A stretch of DNA of 64,000 bases from Kitasatospora sp. A2-31 (lineage in GTDB: Bacteria > Actinomycetota > Actinomycetes > Streptomycetales > Streptomycetaceae). Of the stretch, positions 36,857-45,020 are shown piece by piece. The stretch is taken from assembly GCF_022288725.1 (NCBI RefSeq), contig NZ_JAKNTA010000004.1:530104-594103 (forward strand). The letters run 5' to 3'. Position 1 is the stretch's first letter. Each line of letters opens with the position of its first letter. The notes under the pieces were generated by a model. It was given only the letters and a program-made list of their open reading frames with translations. It was not told the origin of the DNA and searched no databases. The translations under genes and the position numbers were made by a program.

Positions 36857-37674
36857 CCACTCGCACTGCTGTGCCACCGGCCCGCTTCGGAGACCTGCTC
36901 GCCGCCGAGTGGATCAAGCTGCGGTCCCTGCGCTCCACGGCCTGGACGCTCGCGCTGACCACGGTGTTCGTGGTCGGGTCGGCGGCCGTGGCGGCGCTGG
37001 CCGACGTCCGGAACCTTGCCCGCGGGGGTTCGGGTCGGGCGTGGCCCGAGGGCTTCCTGCCCTTTGATGCCTACCCGCCGGCAGGCTACCTGACGTTGAT
37101 GTTGGTGGCGGGGAGCGCGGGGGCGTTGACCGTGGTGAGCGAGTACGGCACCGGTTCGATCCGGACGACGACTGTGGCGGTGCCGGCGCGGGGGGCCGTG
37201 GTGCTGGCGAAGGGGGTCGTGACGGGGGTGGTGTGGACGGTGGCGGGGGCGGTCATCTCGACCGGGTCGTTCCTGGTCTCGCAGGCCGTCCTCGACGGGG
37301 AGGGGGTGGGTGTGTCGATCACGCACCCGGGGGTGGCGCGGGCGCTGGTCGCGTCGGCGTCGCTGGCCCCGGTGTGCGGGGTGGTCGGCGTGGGGCTGGG
37401 GGTGCTGATCCGGCACGGCGCGATGACGATGGTGAGTAGCGCGTTCCTGTTGCTGATGCTGCCGATGTTGTTCTCGACGAGCTCGCGCTGGTCCGCGGAC
37501 GTGAACCACGTGACTCTGTTCGCGGCGTGGAAGCGCCTGGTCCAGAACTGGGGCGACTCGCCGGACAATTTGGAGTACACGGCCACAGTGCCCGGCGCGG
37601 TGGCAGTGATGGTTCTCTGGCCGCTGGTGGCGGTCGTACTGGCGGTGCTCGCGGTACGGCGCCGCGACGTGTGA
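36853..37674 (+). CDS. ABC transporter permease (ABC-2 type)
   Basis: 273 aa with six membrane helices. The N-terminus LLAAEWIKLRSLRSTAWTLA is the standard opening of small ABC-2 permeases partnered with NatA/BcrA-like ATPases, and GSAGALTVVSEYGTGSIRTT is their conserved cytoplasmic segment. The pair forms a drug or lipid exporter. A strong terminator follows eight bases after the stop. Confidence 0.9.
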   Translation: MTTRTAVPPARFGDLLAAEWIKLRSLRSTAWTLALTTVFVVGSAAVAALADVRNLARGGSGRAWPEGFLPFDAYPPAGYLTLMLVAGSAGALTVVSEYGTGSIRTTTVAVPARGAVVLAKGVVTGVVWTVAGAVISTGSFLVSQAVLDGEGVGVSITHPGVARALVASASLAPVCGVVGVGLGVLIRHGAMTMVSSAFLLLMLPMLFSTSSRWSADVNHVTLFAAWKRLVQNWGDSPDNLEYTATVPGAVAVMVLWPLVAVVLAVLAVRRRDV

Positions 37675-37681
37675 GCCGGCG

Positions 37682-37716
37682 GGAGTGGGAAGTCGGTGGA
37701 TCCGACTTCCCACTCC
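37682..37716. terminator. Bidirectional terminator hairpin
   Basis: A perfect 14-bp stem (GGAGTGGGAAGTCG with its complement) has a seven-base loop, between the convergent permease and DUF397 genes. Confidence 0.85.
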
Positions 37717-37719
37717 GAG

Positions 37720-37920
37720 TCAGACGGCCCCGAACTCGCCACCACACACAGCATCGACGAACGACTGCCAGGACCTGGCAGGGAAGACCAGGACTGGGCC
37801 GCTTGGGTCCTTTGAGTCACGGACCGGTAGGACACCATCGAAGCAGTCGGCGACCTCGATGCACTGCCCTGCGTCGCCGCTGTAGCTACTCTTGCGCCAA
37901 GTCGAGCCGCCAAGGCTCAT
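37720..37920 (-). CDS. DUF397 domain protein
   Basis: 66 aa. WRKSSYSGDAGQCIEVADC and RDSKDPSGPVLVFPARSW are the hallmark DUF397 segments. These small proteins usually stand next to an XRE/DUF5753 regulator, as here; the start overlaps the regulator stop by ATGA. In Streptomyces such pairs affect development and antibiotic output (the BldB/AbaA/WhiJ-like class). The molecular role is thought to be as partner of the regulator. Confidence 0.95.
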   Translation of the reverse strand: MSLGGSTWRKSSYSGDAGQCIEVADCFDGVLPVRDSKDPSGPVLVFPARSWQSFVDAVCGGEFGAV

Positions 37921-38750
37921 GTTGATAGATCCTTCCGTGCAGCACGGATCATGTCCAAGGACACGGCCCGCATTGGGGCTTCAACCTGGAGCCGATCGTA
38001 TCGCCTGCGCCAAATGGCAACTGTGGTTCGGTCTCGCTCCAGGAAGCCACGATTCGGAATCTCCGAATAGCCGAGCTGGCTCTCATCCGGCATGGTCAGC
38101 AGAGTGACGGCCGTTTGAAACGGGCGGGTGGCCAGCGAGAACGGAACCACCTGCACCAGGACGTTTGGACGGGTAGCCAGGTCTGCGAGGTACTGGAGCT
38201 GGTCTCTCATCACGGATGTGCCACCAAGCGACCAGCGAATGACGCTCTCGGCCAATGCTGCGTACAGCAGTGGTGGGTGCGAGCGGTGCAGCAGCTGTTG
38301 ACGGGCTAGCCGGAAGTTCAGCCGTTCGTCGGCTTGGTCAGGCGTGATCTCGCCGCGCAGAACCGCCTCGGACAGTTCGGCTTGTGCGTATGCGCGAGTC
38401 TGAAGTAGCCCAGGAATGAGGGTGATCTCGAAGAGCCGCAGTTCCTTGGCTTTGGCTTCGAGGCCGGCGAACTCGGTGAACCCCTCGGCAAGGCCTGCCG
38501 AGTTCGACGCTTGCTGCCACATGAGGGCAAGGGTTCCGTGGGTGGCCAGCGCCTGGTCCGCCGAGCGTGCGAACCTCAGCGAAACCTGCTTCGAGCCAAG
38601 TTCCGCGAAGGAGACGGTCGAGTAGTGGAAGCCTATGAGCTTGGCCAGCTGAGATTGAGTGAGACCAGCGGCCTCGCGTGACCTGCGGAGCTGCACGCCG
38701 AAGGGCGCCCATCGACCGGATGCGGGATCAAGTTCCTTACGGTTCACCAC
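37917..38750 (-). CDS. XRE regulator with DUF5753 domain
   Basis: 277 aa from GTG 38750. The HTH is FGVQLRRSREAAGLTQSQLA with the following FHYSTVSFAELG. The C-terminal DUF5753 domain contains LIPGLLQTRAYAQAEL, LLYAALAESVIRW and VLVQVVPFSLATRPF. Two consecutive GTG codons (38750 and 38747) lie behind a GGAG and either could start; a much earlier in-frame start at 38930 is unlikely, since the extra 60 residues are not protein-like and overlap the opposite control region. It works with the overlapping DUF397 protein. Confidence 0.93.
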   Translation of the reverse strand: MVNRKELDPASGRWAPFGVQLRRSREAAGLTQSQLAKLIGFHYSTVSFAELGSKQVSLRFARSADQALATHGTLALMWQQASNSAGLAEGFTEFAGLEAKAKELRLFEITLIPGLLQTRAYAQAELSEAVLRGEITPDQADERLNFRLARQQLLHRSHPPLLYAALAESVIRWSLGGTSVMRDQLQYLADLATRPNVLVQVVPFSLATRPFQTAVTLLTMPDESQLGYSEIPNRGFLERDRTTVAIWRRRYDRLQVEAPMRAVSLDMIRAARKDLST

Positions 38751-38862
38751 TGGTGCTCCAACTTGGGCCTCAGGGAAGTCAAGACCAATTCCACGTCCGA
38801 GGGTAGCCCTCGCCGGGGCAGGATGGGTACAGAACGTGAAACCCCGACTTCGGAGGGTGTCC

Positions 38863-39069
38863 ATGACGCCGCCTGCTCGCATCCAGCCACCGCCCGGACT
38901 CCACGGGTACGGCGTGCGCTGGGACCGCACTGCCCGGCTCTACAGGGTGCGGAACGAGGTCACGGGGGAATGGCTCTGCGGTCCCTCCGGTGAACTCCTC
39001 GGCTTCTCCGCCCTCACCGCCGCCACCTCGGCCTGGCGGACCTTCGAATGCCGCCGCAGGAGCGTCTGA
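38863..39069 (+). CDS. Small conserved-type protein of the XRE-divergent unit
   Basis: 68 aa from ATG 38863, with GGAGG six bases upstream. The sequence PGLHGYGVRWDRTARLYRV and GEWLCGPSGELLGFSALTAA suggests a small beta-sheet protein. Divergent from the XRE/DUF397 pair and the first of four overlapping genes. Family and role unknown. Confidence 0.65.
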   Translation: MTPPARIQPPPGLHGYGVRWDRTARLYRVRNEVTGEWLCGPSGELLGFSALTAATSAWRTFECRRRSV

Positions 39070-39308
39070 TGACCTCCGTCCTCACCCGCGTCACCGAGGA
39101 GCAGCGCCGCGAAGCCGCGTACGCGCTCGAAGACCTCGTCGCCGTCCTCGCCCTCGCCGGGGCCGACCTCCCGAACGCCGAGATCGACTGGCGCCACGGC
39201 CGGATGACCGGCTCCTACCTGATCGACCTCGGCTGCGCCACGCCCGAGCGCGTCACCCGCATCACGGACCTCCTCCGCAAGGGCCTGCGCAGCGAGCAGC
39301 AGGCATGA
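39069..39308 (+). CDS. Small helical protein
   Basis: 79 aa from ATG 39069, overlapping the preceding stop as TGATG. Mainly helical: VTEEQRREAAYALEDLVAVL and ATPERVTRITDLLRKGLRSE, with a central IDWRHGRMTGSYLIDLG strand pair. No motif recognised. Its stop overlaps the next ATG, so it is part of a coupled unit. Confidence 0.65.
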   Translation: MTSVLTRVTEEQRREAAYALEDLVAVLALAGADLPNAEIDWRHGRMTGSYLIDLGCATPERVTRITDLLRKGLRSEQQA

Positions 39309-39454
39309 GCTCCATCCTCACCTCCGAGCTCGCCGGGCGCCTGCTCTGGTGGTTGCTCTTCGCCACCTCGCTCCTCGCCGGCCGTCGCCGCCTCCCCACC
39401 GGAACCTCCACCCCCAGCACCGAAAAGGACCACGACCGTGCGCACCGTCCGTGA
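39305..39454 (+). CDS. Tiny single-helix membrane peptide
   Basis: 49 aa. The start ATG overlaps the previous stop (ATGA), and its end overlaps the next gene by 17 bases. One hydrophobic helix (GRLLWWLLFATSLLAG) is followed by a basic and Ser/Thr-rich tail. The overlap arrangement favours real translation; function unknown. Confidence 0.45.
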   Translation: MSSILTSELAGRLLWWLLFATSLLAGRRRLPTGTSTPSTEKDHDRAHRP

Positions 39455-39926
39455 CCCCCGGCTCCTCGCCAAGCCGCCCGTCTGCCGGCTCGGCTGCCTC
39501 GCGCTCCTGCGCGACCAGGCCGGTCACGTCCTCCTCGTCGACCCCGACTTCCTCGACGGCCTGATCCTCCCCGGCGGCGCGGCCGCCACCAACGAGCCCC
39601 CGCACCTCGCCGCCTCCCGCCACCTCCAGGCCCAGACCGGCATCGTCCGCCGGATGACGCACCTGCTCGCCGTCGACTTCTCGCCCGCGGACCGGTACCT
39701 CGAACGCCTCAACCTCGTCTTCGACGCGGGCGTCGTCACCGGTCCGGCCGCGCGACGACTCGCCGTGCCGCCGCAGCACCACAGCAACCTCCTCGGTGCG
39801 CGCTTCGCCGATCCCGCCCACCTCGGCGCCCTCATGAGTCCGGCCCAGAACGCCCGCGTCCAGCAGGCCCTCGCCAACCTCGGCCGTTCCCTTCCGCTCC
39901 TCACCCACGGCCAGCGGTCCGCCTGA
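39438..39926 (+). CDS. Nudix-fold protein with degenerate catalytic box
   Basis: 162 aa from GTG 39438. The Nudix fold is recognisable: CRLGCLALLRDQAGHVLLVD then GLILPGGAAATNEPPHLAAS and RHLQAQTGI. The consensus GX5EX7REUXEEXGU becomes GX5E with RHLQAQTG, so the metal-binding glutamates of REUXEE are replaced by His and Gln. It is therefore more likely a binding protein or pseudo-enzyme than a hydrolase. Last gene of the four-gene overlapping unit. Confidence 0.7.
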   Translation: MRTVRDPRLLAKPPVCRLGCLALLRDQAGHVLLVDPDFLDGLILPGGAAATNEPPHLAASRHLQAQTGIVRRMTHLLAVDFSPADRYLERLNLVFDAGVVTGPAARRLAVPPQHHSNLLGARFADPAHLGALMSPAQNARVQQALANLGRSLPLLTHGQRSA

Positions 39927-40149
39927 CCTTTCGTCAGGCGCTGCGCGATCGCCTGGTCCGCGGGCATCGGCCGGGCGTTCGGCAGTCGCCTGTGCATTCG
40001 CGGTTGCCCACCCGTTGGAGTGGGCCGGCGGCGGGTGGTCTGTACCCGCACCGGTTGCTTGGTTTGAATCGACCCACTTCGTCGGGGAGGTGGTACCGCC
40101 CGCGGTACCGCCCCCGACCTCAGCCCTCACCACTGAAGCGGAGTCGGAC

Positions 40150-40581
40150 GTGACCCCTGTGCACGATGGCGTCTACGCGATCGCCAAGCCCGATGAGCAG
40201 TTGCTCACCCTCCAGGCGGCCAAGGAGTTCGTGGTCCTGCTGCCCCCGACCGGCGAGGTCGGGGAGCAGGACTGGGAGGTGAGCGGCGTCGCCAACGGCA
40301 ACGTCGTCATCAAGAACCTCCGGCACGGCAGTTACATCGGCCTGGACGGCCCGGTGGAGGTGAACCAGCAGGTCCGCGGCACCCCTGAGCCCTTCGAGTG
40401 GGCGCTGCGGCAGGCGGCCGAGCGGTTCACGTTCCACATCGTCGTCCCGGGCGGCCCGGTCGAGGGCCGCGAACTGGCGCTGGACCTCAGCGTGCTGGAC
40501 ATCTTCCCGCAGCGGACCGCGCTGCGCCCGCTGGAGGAGCGCGACCAGGCGCAGGCCTGGCTGTTCCAGTTCCGTGAGTAG
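40150..40581 (+). CDS. Possible beta-trefoil proteinase inhibitor (I66-like)
   Basis: 143 aa from GTG 40150, with GGAG six bases upstream. Strands such as VYAIAKPDEQLLTLQ, WEVSGVANGNVVIKNLRHGSY and LRPLEERDQAQAWLFQF recur with the spacing of a beta-trefoil. The pattern NLRHGSYIGLDG and the closing WLFQF resemble I66-type serine-protease inhibitors found in fungi and actinomycetes. No signal peptide. The family call is tentative; a lectin-like trefoil is the alternative. Confidence 0.45.
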   Translation: MTPVHDGVYAIAKPDEQLLTLQAAKEFVVLLPPTGEVGEQDWEVSGVANGNVVIKNLRHGSYIGLDGPVEVNQQVRGTPEPFEWALRQAAERFTFHIVVPGGPVEGRELALDLSVLDIFPQRTALRPLEERDQAQAWLFQFRE

Positions 40582-40700
40582 CACCCGTTCCCCTCGGTAG
40601 CGGGTGCGGGGCGCCGGGGCCTTCCCGGCGCCCCGCGTCGTGGTCGCGGGGGCCGGTGGAATGATCGACTCGCTGGAGACGCACTCCCCGGGAAGGAATC

Positions 40701-41612
40701 ATGCACTTCACCCTGGTCGCCGCCCTCCCCTCCACCGCGCCGAGCGACATCGACGCCGCGCTCGCCGAGGCGCTCGCCCCGTTCGACATCGAGCGGGAGG
40801 TGGCGCAGTACCCGGCCTACGAGCCGGCCGCCCCGAGCGGCAGCACCTGGGTCGAGACCGCCCGGCGCCGCGGTGAGCTGCCGGACCGCGACGACCTGAC
40901 GTGGGCGCAGGTCGCCGAGACCATCAACCGCGTCCGGGGCTACGAGCCGGGCGACGACAACCACCTGTACGTCGACGGCGAGGGCCGCGCCTTCTTCCTC
41001 AGCACCTTCAACCGCAACGGGAAGTGGGACGGCTACCGGATCGGGGGTCCGCGGTCGGCCCACTTCCTGCACCGTCCGGACGCGGCCGGCGACCCTCGTC
41101 TGATCACGGTGCAGTACGAGGACGCCCCCGGGGCCGGCGCGGCCGCCGCGCTGCGCTGCGACGGCGGGCCGCGAGCCCTGCTCGACTTCGAGGCGCTGCG
41201 CGAGGACGGGGGGCGCGAGGCGGGCGAACGCCACGACCGGTGGACGGCCCTCGCCGGCGGGCTGCCCGGGGCCCGGCCCTGGGCCGACTTCCTCGCCCGG
41301 CACCGTGCCGACGGGACCGGCTACCCGCTCGACCTCGCGCGGGAGGACTACAGGGCCCAGACGAGGTGTCGGGCGGCCCTGGGCAGCGAGGAGTTCGGGC
41401 ACTGGCCGGGCGAGTTCGCCACGAGCCGTGAGCGGTACGCGGCGCAGGCCCGCGACGCGGCCGTGCCGGGCGGTGCGCTGCTGCTGCCCGACGGCACGTG
41501 GCTGGAGCCGGGGGCGGGGGTGGACCGCGCCGCCTACCTGCGGGCCGCGAACGAGTGCCTGGACGGCCTCGACGGCGACACCGTCCTGGTCGCGGTGCAC
41601 TGCCACCGCTGA
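40701..41612 (+). CDS. Uncharacterised protein with KWDGYRIGG motif
   Basis: 303 aa, ATG 40701 after GGAAGGAAT. An N-terminal ferredoxin-like stretch (MHFTLVAALPSTAPSDIDAA, ALAPFDIEREV) leads to a conserved-looking core NGKWDGYRIGGPRSAHFL. I recall similar KWDxxxIGGRW cores in uncharacterised bacterial and phage proteins. The C-terminus LLLPDGTWLEPGAG and DGDTVLVAVHCHR is similar to that group. Soluble, no catalytic motif evident. It stands alone. Confidence 0.65.
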   Translation: MHFTLVAALPSTAPSDIDAALAEALAPFDIEREVAQYPAYEPAAPSGSTWVETARRRGELPDRDDLTWAQVAETINRVRGYEPGDDNHLYVDGEGRAFFLSTFNRNGKWDGYRIGGPRSAHFLHRPDAAGDPRLITVQYEDAPGAGAAAALRCDGGPRALLDFEALREDGGREAGERHDRWTALAGGLPGARPWADFLARHRADGTGYPLDLAREDYRAQTRCRAALGSEEFGHWPGEFATSRERYAAQARDAAVPGGALLLPDGTWLEPGAGVDRAAYLRAANECLDGLDGDTVLVAVHCHR

Positions 41613-41713
41613 TGCGGGTGTGAGTGGTCGGGGTGCGGACGTGCCGCTGTGCGGCGGCCGAGGCCTCGCGACCGCGACGGCCGTTTCGAAAGCGCGGAGG
41701 AAACCCCTTGCCA

Positions 41714-41737
41714 AATGGTCAAGAAGTGTTGACCATT
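41714..41737. promoter_or_regulatory. Palindromic operator at the start of the HTH/MFS operon
   Basis: AATGGTCAA and TTGACCATT are perfect 9-bp inverted arms around GAAGTG, ending six bases before the HTH gene start. A repressor sitting here would block its own operon, so autoregulation by the following gene product is likely. Confidence 0.65.
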
Positions 41738-41743
41738 GGAGTC

Positions 41744-42286
41744 ATGCCTAGCGATGATCTTCCCGGGACGTCGTTCCACGTCACCACCGACGAGCAGTTG
41801 CGCGCCGTCTCCAACCTCACGCGTCACCGGATCATGGCCGTGCTCCGCTTCGAGCCCGCGACGATCACGCAGATCGCCGAGCGCGTGGGCCTTGCCAAGG
41901 GGAGCTCCAGCTACCACGTGCGGCTGCTCGAACGGGCCGGCCTGGTGAAGGTGGTGCGAACCCGGAAGGTCCGGGGGGTCACCGAGCGGTACTACGCGAT
42001 GTCCGCGCGGTCGATCGTGCTGCCGGACCGGGGCACGGGAGAGCCGGATGTGCTGATGCGGCACGCGGTGGCCGACCTGGAGGCGGCGCCGGTGGACGGC
42101 GAGCGGCACGTGCGGATGGCGCATCTGCGGCTCACCGACGAGCAGTTCGCGGAGCTGGGGGCGCGGCTCCAGGCGCTGGCGGACGAGTACCGGGAGCTGT
42201 CCGATCCGTCGCTGCCGGACGCGTCGCTCGTCTTCGCACTGTTCCACCCGGCATGGCGCGAGCAGGGCGAAGGGGGTGCCGAGTGA
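41744..42286 (+). CDS. Winged-helix (ArsR-like) transcriptional regulator
   Basis: 180 aa from ATG 41744. The DNA-binding part is TDEQLRAVSNLTRHRIMAVL, PATITQIAERVGLAKGSSSY and HVRLLERAGLVKVVRTRKVR, an ArsR/MarR-like wing. The C-terminal region (AVADLEAAPVDGERHVRMAH and FAELGARLQALADEYRELSD) is helical and likely senses a compound. A start a few codons upstream (GTG 41726) would fall inside the palindrome. It overlaps the pump gene by GTGA and probably controls it. Confidence 0.85.
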   Translation: MPSDDLPGTSFHVTTDEQLRAVSNLTRHRIMAVLRFEPATITQIAERVGLAKGSSSYHVRLLERAGLVKVVRTRKVRGVTERYYAMSARSIVLPDRGTGEPDVLMRHAVADLEAAPVDGERHVRMAHLRLTDEQFAELGARLQALADEYRELSDPSLPDASLVFALFHPAWREQGEGGAE

Positions 42287-43569
42287 CCTCGGACGTCCGG
42301 ACGCTTCCGACCGGGTTCGGTCGACTGTGGACCGCGCAGACGGTGTCCTCGCTCGGTGACGGGGTGACTCATGCGGCGCTGCCACTGCTCGCGCTGGTGT
42401 TGACGCGGGATCCGATGGCGCTCGCCGTCGTCACGGCCGCCGGAACGCTGCCGTGGCTGCTCTTCGGGGTCCTCGGCGGCGCGCTGGTGGACCGCTGGGA
42501 CCGTCGGCGCACGATGTGGATCGCGGATGCGGCGCGTGCGGTGCTGCTCGCGGTACCGGCGGCGGCCGCCGCGCTCGACGTGCTGAGCATTCCCCTGCTC
42601 GCGGCCGTCGCCTTCCTGCTCGGCCTCGGCGGACTGTTCTTCGACACGGCCGCGACGGCCTATCTGCCGGACCTGCTCGGCCGTGACCCCGCGCTCCTTG
42701 AGCGCGCCAACTCCCGCCTTCGCGGGGCCCAGACCGCCGCGTCCGGCTTCGCGGGGCCGCCCGCGGGCAGTGCGCTGCTCGCGCTCGGGCGGTCGGTCCC
42801 CCTGCTCGCCGACGCGGTGTCGTTCGCGCTCTCCGCGCTGCTCGTGCGGTCACTGCCCGCCGTTCCCCGGCCCGTGCCGCAGGCCCGTGAGTCGCTCCTG
42901 CGCCAGGCGCGGGCCGGTGCCTCGTACGTGTTCCGGGACCGCTTGCTGCTCGGGCTCGCGCTGCGTCCGGCGGTCGGGAACATCGCCTTCTGTGCCGTGG
43001 AGACGGTCCTCGCCCTGTTCGCGCACGACCGGCTCGGCACCGGCACCCTCGGCTTCGGCCTGCTCCTCACGGCGGAGGCGACCGGCGGGCTGCTCGGCGC
43101 GGGCATCGCCTCGTTCCTCGGCCGACGACTCGGCACCGGCGCCGCGCTCACCTGCACGGCCGCAGTCGAGGGGCTGGCCGTCCTGGGCCTCGCCGTCGCT
43201 CCGGATCCCTACGCCGCCGGCCTCGCGCTCGCCGTCTGCGGTGCGGCCATGGGCGCCACGATGGTGCTCGGCCCCTCCCTCCGGCAGGCGGTCGTCCCCG
43301 CGCACCTGATGGGCCGGGTCGCCTCCACCTCCCGCATGCTCGGCATGTGCGCCGCCCCGTTCGGCGCCTTCCTCGGCGGCTGGCTGGCCACCGCCTACGA
43401 CGTACGGGCCCCGCTCCACGCCGCCGCCGGCCTCCTCCTCGTCATGACCGCCGTCACGGCGACCATGACCGGCAACCGCCGGGTCGAGGCGGCGCTGCGT
43501 GCCGCGACGCAGGCCGGTGATCCCGCTCGCCCGGAATCCCGGGAGCCCGTCCAGCTGGGTGCCGTCTAG
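42283..43569 (+). CDS. MFS efflux transporter
   Basis: 428 aa with twelve membrane helices. The loop after helix 2 reads GGALVDRWDRRRTMWIADAA, the conserved MFS signature, and helix 5 has RLRGAQTAASGFAGPPAGSA, as in the enterobactin-exporter/macrolide-efflux-like clade. GTG 42283 is preferred over an in-frame start at 42253 because it overlaps the regulator stop. The adjacent regulator points to an inducible drug or metabolite pump. Confidence 0.9.
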   Translation: MTSDVRTLPTGFGRLWTAQTVSSLGDGVTHAALPLLALVLTRDPMALAVVTAAGTLPWLLFGVLGGALVDRWDRRRTMWIADAARAVLLAVPAAAAALDVLSIPLLAAVAFLLGLGGLFFDTAATAYLPDLLGRDPALLERANSRLRGAQTAASGFAGPPAGSALLALGRSVPLLADAVSFALSALLVRSLPAVPRPVPQARESLLRQARAGASYVFRDRLLLGLALRPAVGNIAFCAVETVLALFAHDRLGTGTLGFGLLLTAEATGGLLGAGIASFLGRRLGTGAALTCTAAVEGLAVLGLAVAPDPYAAGLALAVCGAAMGATMVLGPSLRQAVVPAHLMGRVASTSRMLGMCAAPFGAFLGGWLATAYDVRAPLHAAAGLLLVMTAVTATMTGNRRVEAALRAATQAGDPARPESREPVQLGAV

Positions 43570-43980
43570 GGCCCCGCGCAGGCGGCGCGCCTCCGACGGA
43601 GAGGTCGGCGGTGGCCGCGCCGATCCGCCGCGTCAGGGCGCGCAGCGCCGTGCCGATGGTGGCCGTCGGCGTGCCGTCGCCGCCCCGGATGCCGAGGGAG
43701 GCGGCCACCGCGGCGGTGAGTCCGGGCGGCACCCTGATCCAGACCGGGAGGACGGGCAGGGCGGCCAGGGGGGAGCCCCGGCGCCGGAAGAGCAGTACAC
43801 AGGTGGCGGCGCCGACGAGCGCCGCCGCCACCGTGAGCCCGTGCCGGACACCGTCGACCCCCGGACATCGCCCCTCCCCGTGCCGGACGGTACCCCCGTA
43901 CCCTTCCGGCTACCCCAGTGCTCCCGGGCGGGAAGCCGTTCCCGGCGGTCCTCGTGCCGGCACCGCCGCCGCGCCGGAGC
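43570..43980. other. 411-bp convergent gap without a convincing gene
   Basis: On the - strand an open frame near 43570-43870 encodes a helix-like AALVGAATCVLLFRRRGSPL segment, but it has no start signal and runs into the MFS gene. It may be a membrane-protein remnant. No strong hairpin was found. Confidence 0.35.
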
Positions 43981-44940
43981 TCAGCCGCCGGCCGTGCCGA
44001 CCCTGCTGCCGGCCGCCGGGAGTCCGTACTCCACCCCGGTCAGGAGCTCCGAGAGGTCCCAGAGGCGGCGCCCGGTGTCGGCATCGGTGGCGGCGGGCGC
44101 GAGCGTCACCCGGGTCGGGGCGCCGCGCAGTTCGCCCGGGCCGTCGGGGCCGATGAACTCGCCGCTCCGCACGCCCGGATGGGTGGCCGCGTAGAGCTGC
44201 GGCAGCGCACCCCGGTCCGGGCTCTGGGCGAGCGGCCGGGCCAGGACGCCGAACAGCAGCCGGTGGAGCCGGGTGGGCGCACCGGTCACGATGTCGGTGG
44301 CGCTGTAGCCGGGGTGGGCGAGCAGGCTGCGGACCGGGCTGCCGGCCTCGGTGAGCCGCAGGTGCAGCTGCCGGCCGAAGACGGCGTTGGCGAGCTTGGA
44401 CTGGTTGTAGAAGGCCATCGGCCGGTAGCCGCGGCTGCCGTCGAGATCGTCGAAGCGGATCCGCCCGCGCCGGTGGTTGATCGAGGTCACCGTGACGACG
44501 CGCGGATCGCGCCCCGCGGCGAGCAGGTCGAGCAGGAGGCCGGTGAGCGCGAAGTGGCCGAGGTGGTGGGCGGCGAACTGGAGTTCGTGCCCCTGGGCGC
44601 TGAGGGTGTGCGGCGGGGCCATGACGCCGGCGTTGTTGACCAGGACGTCCAGCCGGGGGTGGTCGGCGTGCACGCCGCGGGCGAACGCGCGGACGGAGTC
44701 GAGGTCGGCGAGGTCGAGCCGGCGTACCTCCAGCCGGGCGTCCGGCCGTTCGGCGGCGAGCTCCCGGGCGGCTCGGCGGCCCTTCTGCTCGTCGCGCACG
44801 GCGAGGACGACCGTGGCGCCGCGGCGGGTCAGCGCGCGCGTGGTGGCCAGGCCGAGGCCGCTGCTGGCCCCGGTGACAACGAAGACCCGCCCGGTCTGGT
44901 CCGGGATGTGTTCGGCGCTCCACTCCTGATGCTCAGTCAT
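43981..44940 (-). CDS. Short-chain dehydrogenase/reductase
   Basis: 319 aa. The cofactor motif VVTGASSGLGLA, DxxD in RLDLADLDSV, VNNAGVMAPPHTLSAQGHEL and the YNQSK active site are complete; the catalytic Ser lies in VTVTSINHRRG. The H-E-LQFAAHHLGHFALT segment is that of the retinol-dehydrogenase/WWOX-like classical SDRs. NADP(H) use is likely from R in AVRDEQKGRR. Divergent from a TetR regulator, with a shared 80-bp control region. Confidence 0.93.
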   Translation of the reverse strand: MTEHQEWSAEHIPDQTGRVFVVTGASSGLGLATTRALTRRGATVVLAVRDEQKGRRAARELAAERPDARLEVRRLDLADLDSVRAFARGVHADHPRLDVLVNNAGVMAPPHTLSAQGHELQFAAHHLGHFALTGLLLDLLAAGRDPRVVTVTSINHRRGRIRFDDLDGSRGYRPMAFYNQSKLANAVFGRQLHLRLTEAGSPVRSLLAHPGYSATDIVTGAPTRLHRLLFGVLARPLAQSPDRGALPQLYAATHPGVRSGEFIGPDGPGELRGAPTRVTLAPAATDADTGRRLWDLSELLTGVEYGLPAAGSRVGTAGG

Positions 44941-44960
44941 GAGTCACATGCTGACCGGGA

Positions 44961-44975
44961 TGGCACTTGGTGTCA
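44961..44975. promoter_or_regulatory. Imperfect palindrome between SDR and TetR genes
   Basis: TGGCAC-TTG-GTGTCA is an inverted repeat with one mismatch in six. It lies 21 bp before the SDR start and 46 bp before the TetR start, a typical place for the repressor to act on both. Confidence 0.45.
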
Positions 44976-45020
44976 ACCTGCCTCCGAGTGTCGCTCAGGG
45001 CATCGCGCTACCATGGCGCG

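Noticed and set aside
43454..43831. 125-codon - strand frame with a hydrophobic helix after the MFS gene
   Set aside because: No ribosome site, runs into the MFS coding region and its second half is Pro/Arg low complexity; kept only as a possible remnant.
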